14,358 nt of DNA. It comes from Candidatus Acidiferrales bacterium (GTDB lineage Bacteria > Acidobacteriota > Terriglobia > Acidoferrales > UBA7541). The stretch spans positions 1-14,358 of the forward strand of contig JASHYE010000134.1 in the NCBI GenBank assembly GCA_030043155.1, written 5' to 3'. Under the pieces are notes generated by a model. That model searched no databases, was not told the DNA's origin, and was given only the letters and a program-made list of their open reading frames with translations. A program made the position numbers and the translations under genes. Positions 1 to 6,052 of the stretch are shown here, one piece after another. The number at the start of each line of letters is the position of its first letter. Positions within the stretch are counted from its first letter, which is position 1.

Positions 1-124
1 CTTTGCTGATGCCCAAGTCTCGCATCAAATAGGCGAGGACCATTGAGTACAGCATCACGTCGAAGGAATCGAGCATCCACCCTGCGCCGCCGGCGAGCAG
101 AGAATCGCGCTCGGCCGCAGTCAT
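1..124 (-). CDS. MFS transporter, N-terminal part (cut by window edge)
   Basis: Reading the minus strand from an ATG at 124-122 gives 41 codons that run off the left edge. The peptide starts MTAAERDSLLAGG, followed by the first membrane segment with GWMLDSFDVMLYSMVLAYLM and then a charged/Gly turn (RDLGIS). A Gly-rich N-terminus running into a D-S/G-F-D motif inside TM1 is typical of Major Facilitator Superfamily proton symporters for sugars, sugar acids or aromatic acids. No other start is available: the frame is closed by a TGA about 80 bases upstream with no ATG, GTG or TTG between. A GGAG lies 12 bases before the ATG, rather far for a ribosome binding site. Substrate cannot be inferred from 41 residues. 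It is divergent from the DUF4870 gene, about 270 bp away. Confidence 0.75.
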   Translation of the reverse strand, partial: MTAAERDSLLAGGAGWMLDSFDVMLYSMVLAYLMRDLGISK

Positions 125-336
125 CTTCTGCGGCCACTCCAGGCCGAGAATTTTCCGTGTGGGACGTTCGGCGGTGAGTCCTAAGGACAGCGCAATGGCT
201 CCCGCGCTTCAGCGCAGTCTCAGCGATAGGCCGAAGCAGCGCCGCGATTCTACTCGCGCAAATGAGCGGGTTCAAATCATCTGGCTGGCAGCGGAAGCTC
301 GAGCTGAGAAATCGAGGAAAGGTTGCTGCTTCGGCG

Positions 337-372
337 GTGAGCCTGTTAGGCTCGCGACAACTCGCACGCGAG
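337..372 (+). promoter_or_regulatory. Two adjacent hairpins before the DUF4870 gene
   Basis: GAGCCT (339-344) and AGGCTC (348-353) form a perfect stem with a 3-base loop, extended by one G-C and one G-U pair to 337/355. It is followed at once by CTCG-CACG-CGAG (361-372). Both lie within 62 bp upstream of the ATG at 398. Neither has a T-run, so they do not look like intrinsic terminators; they could be part of a 5' UTR. Function unknown. Confidence 0.25.
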
Positions 373-397
373 GTCGTTGTTTGGGCTTGCTACAACC

Positions 398-874
398 ATG
401 CCTCACTGCTCTAAATGCGGAACTGTGGTGGACGCAGGGGCGGCCTTTTGCCATAACTGCGGCGCTTCCACAGGAGCTGCAGTAGCCGCGCCACCAGGTG
501 TTGCAATGCCGACGCAAACAGGTCTATCGGAGAATGTTGCTGGATTACTCTGCTACGTTCTGGGCTGGATCACGGGACTGATTTTCCTGCTCATCGACAA
601 GCGGCCGTTTGTTCGGTTCCATGCGGCGCAGTCGCTGATCGCGTTTGGCGCGCTTCAGATTATTAGCATCATCCTGACCATGGGATTTGTTGGCGGCAGC
701 GTGTTTAGCGGCGCGTTTTCCTGGTCGGCATTTGGCTTTTGGATCACGATGCGGCATCTGGTCGTTTTGATCGCCTTCATTGCGTGGATCGTTGCCATGA
801 TTAAAGCCTACCAGCATGAGCGATTTCGGTTTCCTATCGTTGCCGATTTCGCTGACCAGATCGCCGGTAAATAG
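398..874 (+). CDS. Zinc-ribbon plus DUF4870 membrane protein
   Basis: The 158-residue protein starts MPHCSKCG. Cys4, Cys7, Cys18 and Cys21 form a C-x2-C-x10-C-x2-C zinc ribbon. A short Ala/Pro/Gly-rich linker follows, then a DUF4870-type membrane domain from about residue 44 (SENVAGLLCYVLGWITGLIF, then a polar LIDKRPFVRFHAAQS segment) with three or four hydrophobic segments. The RFHAAQS element between the first two membrane segments is characteristic of that family, which has no assigned biochemical role. ATG 398 is preferred because the Cys ribbon begins directly after it. A TTG at 377 is in frame with a GAGG just before it, but the spacing is only 3 bases. The ribosome binding site at 398 is weak. 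Confidence 0.85.
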   Translation: MPHCSKCGTVVDAGAAFCHNCGASTGAAVAAPPGVAMPTQTGLSENVAGLLCYVLGWITGLIFLLIDKRPFVRFHAAQSLIAFGALQIISIILTMGFVGGSVFSGAFSWSAFGFWITMRHLVVLIAFIAWIVAMIKAYQHERFRFPIVADFADQIAGK

Positions 875-879
875 CCCAA

Positions 880-908
880 TTGCCGCTCAGCAGGGGTTCT
901 GCTACGCT
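880..908 (+). promoter_or_regulatory. Possible sigma-70 promoter for tRNA-Ser
   Basis: TTGCCG (880-885), a 17-base spacer and TACGCT (903-908) lie 14 bases upstream of the mature tRNA 5' end. Spacing is ideal, but the boxes match the consensus at only 4/6 and 3/6 positions. The tRNA could also be read through from the gene that ends at 874. Confidence 0.3.
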
Positions 909-922
909 TGTTTGCAAATTTC

Positions 923-1012
923 GGAGAGGTGTCCGAGCGGCTTAAGGAGCACGCTTGGAAAGCGTGTGTAGGAGAAATCCTACCGTGGGTTCAAATCCCA
1001 CCCTCTCCGCCA
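923..1012 (+). tRNA. tRNA-Ser (anticodon GGA), CCA encoded
   Basis: The acceptor stem GGAGAGG (923-929) pairs perfectly with CCTCTCC (1002-1008). G1009 is the discriminator base and CCA is encoded at 1010-1012. The anticodon stem CACGC/GCGTG (950-954 and 962-966) encloses the loop TTGGAAA with anticodon GGA at 957-959, which reads serine UCC/UCU codons. A long variable arm (about 967-985, TGTAGGAGAAATCCTAC) folds on itself, as expected for class II tRNA-Ser. The T arm GTGGG-TTCAAAT-CCCAC is intact. The 90-nt length including CCA is normal for tRNA-Ser. Confidence 0.97.
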
Positions 1013-1543
1013 TTCCTTTGTTTTCAGTGGGTTAGGGTTCTTCCTTAAACGTTTCCCTAAGATATCCGGGCGAAGCAGAGAAATCTGTGGCGGATGCGGA
1101 CTTTGTTCCGAAGCCGAAGGTCGTAAAGAGAGGCACGGATGGCGATTGACGATTTTGTTTCTGGCGGTTTAGCACCGGCGTGACTGGGTTTGGGATCGCT
1201 CACATAAAGCATGCGAATCATTCTGATGAGTGAGTTCGCGGTGCTTTCGTGGCGAGGTGTGGCCGTGAACCGTGATTTCCGTCCTGAATCGGCTCGCCAA
1301 GTCAGAAACGACGCCTGAATCCAGATCCAGTGAAGATCATTTTCGGGCAGCGAATCAGAGAGGGGTAGCAAAAAAATGCCGACGCCAGATATCCTGGCCA
1401 GCTGCCAGCGACGCGCACGTTCGTCGAGATCGTTATCGTGAAGCCTTCGATATAGCATCTTTGAACAGCTCTGGAAGTACACGCCTGCCATCGAACTATG
1501 GGCATGTTGTCCAGCCGCGTAGCAGGCGAATGCGTAACGCATA
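1013..1543. other. About 530 bp with no supportable gene
   Basis: Both strands contain open frames here, including a long minus-strand one that runs on into the CGNR gene in another frame. Their compositions are Arg/Ser-rich and lack any recognisable domain, and none has a convincing ribosome binding site. TTAGGG (1032-1037) and CCCTAA (1055-1060) form a 6-base inverted repeat just after the tRNA, too weak to call a terminator. This may be decayed coding sequence, but no family could be recognised. Confidence 0.5.
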
Positions 1544-2149
1544 CTAAACGCGGCTTCTGAGTCGCGCATAGAACCGCCGCGCCTTGATGCGATTACCGCA
1601 GAGCTGCATGTTGCACCATCGCCGGGAGTGATTTTTGCTGTGATCCAGAAACAGCCACCGGCACTTGTTGTTTCGGCACTCGCGAACATGATGGCACTCC
1701 GGCGATGTCAGGAGGCTGGCCGCCGCATCGATCACTGGCCAGAGTGGCCCGTCCGGAACTTCGGCGAGATCGCAATGGGTGCGAACTAACCCATGCTCAT
1801 GCCAAGCGACTTTGTCCGGTACGCGTGCCTCCTTCAAAAAGTGATTGAAAATCCGCAAACGCGCTTCGTTTGCGCGCCGCCCTCTCACGGCTGACAAAAA
1901 CAGAAAATAAATTGTCTCGCGGAGCTCGATGGCCCGCTTCAGGGTTCGGCGGGCGTCCGCCGCGCTCGTCTTCGCGAGAAGCTTCCTCATCTGCCGCTCC
2001 GTGATGACTCCGGATTGGCGCGAGAACAGCAGTAGCCGTTCGTAGCTCGAGAGCAATTCGATGCGCCGTTCCGAGTCGTAGCGAAAGTCCAGCGTGTTGG
2101 AAAAATTGAGCGCCAAATGCCCGCCGACGATTTGAAAACCCTTCGCCAT
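1544..2149 (-). CDS. CGNR zinc-finger transcriptional regulator
   Basis: This 201-residue protein has the two-part layout of the CGNR family. The N-terminal part (about 5-140) is an ABATE/DUF1470-like helical ligand-binding region, beginning with the typical GGHLALNFSNTLDFR motif. The C-terminal zinc finger has Cys158, Cys163, Cys179 and Cys184, with WLFLDHSKNHSRRWC before the diagnostic CGNR at 184-187 and the basic IKARRFYARLR tail. Members are inferred DNA-binding regulators of small-molecule or stress responses. The ATG at 2149 has a good GGAGG site 5 bases upstream. It is divergent from the PLP decarboxylase gene across about 100 bp, so it is the obvious candidate regulator of that enzyme; this is inferred from position only. 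Confidence 0.9.
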   Translation of the reverse strand: MAKGFQIVGGHLALNFSNTLDFRYDSERRIELLSSYERLLLFSRQSGVITERQMRKLLAKTSAADARRTLKRAIELRETIYFLFLSAVRGRRANEARLRIFNHFLKEARVPDKVAWHEHGLVRTHCDLAEVPDGPLWPVIDAAASLLTSPECHHVRECRNNKCRWLFLDHSKNHSRRWCNMQLCGNRIKARRFYARLRSRV

Positions 2150-2251
2150 ATATGCCTCCAGTGAGTATAACCGATAATCCAGTTCTTGACAGGTTAGGAC
2201 AATGTTTGTGATCCTATAACTGCCAATTTTTCACAACACTGGTTACTGACA
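2150..2251. promoter_or_regulatory. Divergent promoter region, CGNR regulator / decarboxylase
   Basis: This 102-bp AT-rich gap must hold the promoters for both flanking genes. On the plus strand TTGACA (2186-2191) is a perfect -35 box and TATAAC (2215-2220) a fair -10, but they are 23 bases apart, too far for standard sigma-70 spacing. The CGNR regulator's GGAGG Shine-Dalgarno lies at the left end of the gap. CCAGTG near 2159 and CACTGG near 2239 are inverted copies that flank the gap and could be operator half-sites. No single promoter is convincing. Confidence 0.4.
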
Positions 2252-3688
2252 ATGGACAGCCGCAACTTGACTGCCACGCCAAAACACACCGCTAGAAATG
2301 CATATGACGAATTACTAAAAGAAGCTGCCTCCCACGCACGACACTATCTGCAGACGATTCGCGAGCGCCACGTGGGCGTGACCGAGGCGGCGCTCCAAGG
2401 ATTGACCGCGCTAGGCGGCTCACTTTCCCCGCACGGAGAAGATCCGTCATCTGTTCTCAAGCTTCTTGATGAAGTCGGTTCTCCCGCTACCATGGCAAGC
2501 ATGGGCGGGCGTTTCTTCGGAGGCGTAATCGGAGGCGCATTTCCCGTAAGCGTTGCAGCTCACTGGATGGCAGACGCCTGGGATCAAAACGCCTGCCTCT
2601 TCGATATTTCTCCAGTGTCGGCTTACCTCGAAGACGTTGTTCTTGCCTGGTTGCTGGACTTGCTCAGTCTGCCTGCAAGCTGCGCGGGAGTGTTCGTAAC
2701 CGGCACGCAAATGGCCGACGTGACGGCTTTAGCCGCCGCACGCAGCGCCGTCCTGCGGAAAATCGGGTGGGATGTCGAGCGCGATGGCCTCTTCGCCGCG
2801 CCTCCGATTACAGTAATCGTCGGCGAAGAAGTCCACGCCACCATGCTCAAGGCTCTCGCGCTTCTCGGTTTTGGCAAAGGCCGCGTGCGGATTGTCCCCA
2901 CCGATGGACAAGGACGTATGCGTCCATCGCTCGTTCCTCGCGTACCGGATCCAGCTATTGTCTGCGTTCAGCTCGGCAACGTGAACACGGGCGCTTGCGA
3001 TCCTATCGGCGAAATCTGCGATATCGGCCACAATTTTGGCGCATGGGTCCACGTCGACGGCGCATTCGGCCTGTGGGCAGCCGCTAGTTCTCAGCGCAAG
3101 CATTTACTTGCAGGACTAGATCGCGCCGATTCCTGGGCGACCGACGCGCACAAATGGCTCAATGTCCCTCACGATAGCGGTATAGCCATTGTCCGCGATA
3201 CCGACGCTCTGCGGCGCGCGATGTCGATTTCCGCATCGTATTATCCGCCCGATCCCCAAGCAAAACGCCAACCCATGCAATTGGGACCTGATTCATCGCG
3301 TCGCGCCCGCGCGATCGAAATCTGGTCAGCTTTGCGCTTCCTCGGAAAGCGCGGAGTGGAAGAACTCATCGACCGCACCTGCGGGCATGCGCAAAAATTT
3401 TCGACCAGCCTTCGCGCCGCAGGATATGAAGTGCTGAACGACGTTGTATTGAATCAGGTGCTCATATCCTTTGGCGATGACGAAAAAACCGCTCGCATCA
3501 TCGACGCCATACAGGCCGAAGGAACTTGCTGGTGTGGCGGCACCATTTGGAAGGAGCGCAAGGCGATGCGCATCAGCGTTTCCTCCTGGGCGACGACCGA
3601 ATCGGACGTAACGCGCAGCTTAGATGCTATATTAAGAATCGCTGCGGCCGACCGCCCATCCGACTCTTTGCAGAGAGAACTCGTCTGA
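2252..3688 (+). CDS. PLP-dependent group II amino acid decarboxylase
   Basis: This 478-residue fold-type I PLP enzyme belongs to the group II decarboxylase (DDC/GAD-like, PF00282) family, which removes the alpha-carboxyl of an amino acid to give an amine. Visible landmarks are GGRFFGGVIGG (about 85-95) in the N-terminal substrate region, His195 in EEVHATMLKAL (stacks on the PLP ring), Asp269 in WVHVDGAFGLW (binds the pyridine nitrogen) and Lys301 in TDAHKWLN (Schiff-base lysine). The D-K spacing of 32 is as in the family, and the length matches aromatic amino acid decarboxylases. It could also be a related aldolase or sulfinoalanine-type enzyme; the substrate cannot be read off the sequence. 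It is divergent from the CGNR regulator. Its stop codon overlaps the next start (TGATG), so it probably once headed a two-gene operon. Confidence 0.9.
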   Translation: MDSRNLTATPKHTARNAYDELLKEAASHARHYLQTIRERHVGVTEAALQGLTALGGSLSPHGEDPSSVLKLLDEVGSPATMASMGGRFFGGVIGGAFPVSVAAHWMADAWDQNACLFDISPVSAYLEDVVLAWLLDLLSLPASCAGVFVTGTQMADVTALAAARSAVLRKIGWDVERDGLFAAPPITVIVGEEVHATMLKALALLGFGKGRVRIVPTDGQGRMRPSLVPRVPDPAIVCVQLGNVNTGACDPIGEICDIGHNFGAWVHVDGAFGLWAAASSQRKHLLAGLDRADSWATDAHKWLNVPHDSGIAIVRDTDALRRAMSISASYYPPDPQAKRQPMQLGPDSSRRARAIEIWSALRFLGKRGVEELIDRTCGHAQKFSTSLRAAGYEVLNDVVLNQVLISFGDDEKTARIIDAIQAEGTCWCGGTIWKERKAMRISVSSWATTESDVTRSLDAILRIAAADRPSDSLQRELV

Positions 3689-3840
3689 TGAAACTCGGCG
3701 TCGTGGGTATCAGGTCTTCTTGGGGCCGTGTTTTTGCGCACAAAATAACGCACAACACAATGGAAGTTGAAATTTCATATTTCAGCGCTTCAACAAAGAT
3801 GCATTCTTCCCAATCACTCTCTTACCTGGCTTGCGAGTAA
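3688..3840 (+). CDS. Small ORF coupled to decarboxylase, possibly truncated partner gene
   Basis: The ATG at 3688-3690 shares one base with the decarboxylase TGA (TGATG), the classic arrangement of translationally coupled genes. A weak AGAGAGAA purine tract lies upstream. The 50-residue product starts MKLGVVGIRSSWGRVF, which looks like the first beta strand and glycine turn of an alpha/beta enzyme such as an ATP-grasp ligase. After about 20 residues it becomes low in structure (THNTMEVEISYFSASTK) and stops. The start suggests a real gene; the short length and odd tail suggest that most of it was lost. The last 59 bp overlap an opposite-strand ORF. It may also be chance coding. Confidence 0.35.
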   Translation: MKLGVVGIRSSWGRVFAHKITHNTMEVEISYFSASTKMHSSQSLSYLACE

Positions 3841-4000
3841 GGTGGAAAATGTTGATCCCGGATTTTCCATCGGATACGTAGCCCCATCGTTGAGTCATAT
3901 GGCTCGGATCGTCCAGAGTTATCTCTAAACTGGTGTTGTGCCAATCGGCAGGAGTTTTCGTTCCTGTTACGCGAACATGTTCACCCACTGACTCATTCAA
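3782..4000 (-). pseudogene. Short ORF, possible fragment of a small secreted protein
   Basis: This 72-codon frame opens with TTG directly after an in-frame TAA, 22 bp behind the stop of the upstream gene on the same strand. AGAGG about 10 bases before the TTG could serve as a ribosome binding site. The peptide contains VGEHVRVTGT, which resembles the LGKWVRVTGH element near the C-terminus of the small secreted protein encoded at 8346-8774, and then GYVSDGKSG, which recalls the start of similar small envelope proteins (GWVSDxxCG) but lacks the Cys. No signal peptide is present. I read it as a rearranged or decayed remnant; a real short protein is possible. Confidence 0.25.
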
Positions 4001-4022
4001 TTAAATCTACGCCTCTAATGGT

Positions 4023-4643
4023 TCATCTTTCGGAGGATACTCTTTGCGCGTGAACGTCTTCGGTGCGAATCCAGGTTTTTCCTCCATCGTGTGATTCTTC
4101 GGCGTACCAATGGAAGGACTGGGGTGTAATTTCAGAGAAAATCCATCGCTCCGGATAATCACCCTTGACGGTTTTTGTTTCCTGGACGATATCGTTGCCT
4201 ACCCTTCTGCCGACCACCCTTTTAATTAGTTGATTCGACGGATCAAACCAGATGCATTGCCAGGCATCGTTTTTCGGGTCATAGATGCGAACCGTGGTGC
4301 CAAAGTCCTTGGGATGATCTGAGTGATCGGATGCGTCTTCCCAGACATCCTGAATTGCTGTTCCGTAGAGAATCCATCCGAAATGAATGTAGCCAGGGCC
4401 GTTTTGGATCACGTTCCCTTTGAAGTCGAAAAATTTGTCATCAATCTTCCAGTCGCCAACAAATTGCCCGAAGAGCATAAGTTTGTCTTTGAAGGCCGAT
4501 GCGGGACCAGTTGATACGAGATCTTCGATCTCGGCATGACTTGAATGCCCAGCAACAGAAGGGCCCTGGTTTGCGGCCAGAGGTACAGGGCTGAAAAATG
4601 CACACGACAGCATACTGAGCAACAAGATCTTCAAACATCCCAT
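4023..4643 (-). CDS. Secreted lipocalin-like / DUF1579-like protein
   Basis: The 206-residue product has a Sec signal peptide (basic start MGCLK, hydrophobic ILLLSMLSCAFF, likely cleavage after PVPLAA). The mature part has a repeated strand pattern: LFGQFVGDWKID, GYIHFGWILYGTAIQDVWED, TTVRIYDPKNDAWQCIWFDP, and a C-terminal FHWYAEESHDGGKTWI. The W-rich G-x-W start and the alternating strands are what one sees in DUF1579 and fatty-acid-binding/lipocalin-like proteins, which probably bind a small hydrophobic ligand; no enzyme activity is known for them. ATG 4643 has a strong AAGGAGGG site. The gene is divergent from an AraC regulator, its likely controller. Confidence is high that it is a secreted protein and moderate for the fold. 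Confidence 0.7.
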   Translation of the reverse strand: MGCLKILLLSMLSCAFFSPVPLAANQGPSVAGHSSHAEIEDLVSTGPASAFKDKLMLFGQFVGDWKIDDKFFDFKGNVIQNGPGYIHFGWILYGTAIQDVWEDASDHSDHPKDFGTTVRIYDPKNDAWQCIWFDPSNQLIKRVVGRRVGNDIVQETKTVKGDYPERWIFSEITPQSFHWYAEESHDGGKTWIRTEDVHAQRVSSER

Positions 4644-4679
4644 CCCGCCCTCCTTATTGAAACTTTAAAGTAGGCGGGA
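4643..4679 (-). promoter_or_regulatory. Inverted repeat that could mask the start codon
   Basis: On the minus-strand transcript TCCCGCC (complement of 4673-4679) pairs with GGCGGGA (complement of 4643-4649). The 3' arm covers the bases between the AAGGAGG Shine-Dalgarno and the A of the ATG of the secreted lipocalin-like gene. The loop contains the perfect 10-bp palindrome ACTTTAAAGT (4662-4671), which could be a DNA operator. Whether the RNA includes the 5' arm depends on an unknown transcription start. Confidence 0.35.
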
Positions 4680-4726
4680 CTTATCCCCAAAACTTGCAGT
4701 TTCTTGCTATTCTGGAGTGACTGGAT

Positions 4727-5551
4727 ATGAATCGAGCGACCACGCTTGCGCAAAACTCATTAGCGAGGATTTTTCGGTTTGACCATCCCTCGGGAATGGA
4801 GCATCGAGACGAGGCCGTGGAGCCTTCGAACTCCTATGCAGTGAGCTTTGTCGAACACGGTTCGTTCTCGGTAGTCCGGTCGCAGGAGTCTTGGACATTC
4901 CAAGAAGATGATGTGCTTCTTTCGTATTTGGGAGATTGCGAGAAATATCATCATGCAACTCGGACTCCCGATGACGTTTGCCTGTCTGTGAATTTCGCTC
5001 CAGAAGTCGTCGAAGAAATGTTAGGGAAAGCACCGCGAAGTGGAAGTCCGCTCAGGATCCCGGCATGTGACCGAACGATTTTTCAGCAGTTCCGCTTAAA
5101 GGAAGCGTTGCAGAGCAAGGAATCACTGGCAATTGAATGTGCGACGTTAGGGTTGATCCCTGCCCTTTTCCCCGAGGGACAGGAATGGAGAAGAGATTTA
5201 CATCAAAGGGGGCGGTTTCTACATTACCTGACAAAAGTTAAAGATGCGGTCCATTTGTTGGAGTCAGAGTTTGATCAGCCTCATTCTTTATCCGAGCTGG
5301 CGCATCGTGTCGCCATGAGCCCCTTCCATTTTTCTCGAATCTTCAAGGGACTCACAGGGAGTTCGCCACACCAATACCTTCTCGAACTTCGCTTGGCGTA
5401 CGCTTCACGCAGGCTTCGCGACGGCGCCAAGGTTACAGCCACCGCGTACGAGAGCGGGTTCGAAAACTTGAGCCACTTTATACGGATGTTCCGCAGACGG
5501 TTCGGGATCCCGCCGACAATCTACTGTCAACGACACAGCAGAGCGAGATAA
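4727..5551 (+). CDS. AraC-family transcriptional regulator
   Basis: This 274-residue protein has a cupin-like sensor domain at about 10-110 (pattern SYAVSFVEHGSFSVVRSQ, then FQEDDVLLSYLGD) and a C-terminal AraC double helix-turn-helix at about 170-266. The first HTH reads SLSELAHRVAMSPFHFSRIF followed by K-G-L-T-G-S-S-P-H-Q-Y. The second holds the conserved AYESGFENLSHFIRMFRRRFG and ends in the usual G-x-P-P-x-x-Y. All family landmarks are intact. GGAG 9 bases before the ATG is the ribosome binding site. It is divergent from the secreted lipocalin-like gene with an 83-bp shared control region; such pairs usually mean that the regulator controls its neighbour. The inducer is unknown. Confidence 0.92.
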   Translation: MNRATTLAQNSLARIFRFDHPSGMEHRDEAVEPSNSYAVSFVEHGSFSVVRSQESWTFQEDDVLLSYLGDCEKYHHATRTPDDVCLSVNFAPEVVEEMLGKAPRSGSPLRIPACDRTIFQQFRLKEALQSKESLAIECATLGLIPALFPEGQEWRRDLHQRGRFLHYLTKVKDAVHLLESEFDQPHSLSELAHRVAMSPFHFSRIFKGLTGSSPHQYLLELRLAYASRRLRDGAKVTATAYESGFENLSHFIRMFRRRFGIPPTIYCQRHSRAR

Positions 5552-5949
5552 GTCCGCTTTGTGTCATGAGGCAATTTTACTCATCTGTCTATGCTCGCTG
5601 GCACTGCAGTACTGAAAGGCGCAGTCCAGGCCGGAGCGGATTCGCCCGGCCCGCTTTGCAGTCGGCTCTCGATTAACAAAACGGAGTGCACAAGCCGAAC
5701 GGATGCGGCATTTGCATGTCAAGCTTCCTATGCAATCCGTGTGAAGTACTGTTTCCCAGGATGGGCAGGACATACCCCCAAGTGTGATCGATAGCTTGCA
5801 CTTTTTTGCTTTTGATCACGCGGAATTAAGGTTTCCATCCGGTCGAGATGGCCTATGCGCAAGCCGTCTAATCAGTGTTGGTCGCGCATTATTTCGAAAT
5901 ATAGGTCAGAGGATTCCGTCTGTGGCCTTCAGTTATCGAGCGCTACCCG
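5552..5949. other. Intergenic stretch with weak inverted repeats
   Basis: No gene is supportable in these roughly 400 bp; a 67-codon open frame near 5591 has no ribosome binding site or recognisable domain. ATGAG/CTCAT around 5566-5584 is a small hairpin just after the AraC gene. GTGATC (5784-5789) and GATCAC (5814-5819) are a perfect inverted repeat 24 bases apart around a T-rich segment, possibly an operator or part of the promoter for the arginase-family gene. Function unproven. Confidence 0.4.
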
Positions 5950-6036
5950 ATGAACGAGAATAGCAAGAAAGAGCAAGTTTCGAGTGGCGTTCAGTGCCTT
6001 AATCTTCTTGGGCCAGACTTCAGAGAAGATCATTAA
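5950..6036 (+). CDS. Possible 28-residue leader peptide before the arginase-family gene
   Basis: An ATG at 5950 opens a 28-codon frame (begins MNENSKKEQVSSG, ends GPDFREDH) whose TAA at 6034-6036 overlaps the Shine-Dalgarno tract of the downstream gene. This geometry would suit translational coupling. No clear ribosome binding site lies before the ATG, and the frame is open upstream to a TAG near 5902, so it may be chance. Confidence 0.25.
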   Translation: MNENSKKEQVSSGVQCLNLLGPDFREDH

Positions 6037-6043
6037 AGGAGGG
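6035..6043 (+). promoter_or_regulatory. Strong Shine-Dalgarno that sets a GTG start at 6053
   Basis: AAAGGAGGG lies 9 bases before GTG 6053. This near-perfect anti-16S match argues that translation begins at 6053, not at an in-frame GTG at 5984, which has no such site. Starting at 6053 also leaves a 20-residue n-region before the twin-arginine motif, normal for a Tat signal peptide. Confidence 0.7.
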
Positions 6044-6052
6044 AATTACTCG

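Noticed and set aside
889..903. AGCAG/CTGCT hairpin between the DUF4870 gene and the tRNA as a terminator.
   Set aside because: It has a five-pair stem with no clean T-run, and it overlaps the spacer of the possible tRNA promoter.
1057..1689. A 210-codon minus-strand open frame after the tRNA.
   Set aside because: It overlaps the CGNR gene's C-terminal coding region in another frame, is Arg/Ser-rich without a recognisable domain, and has no ribosome binding site.
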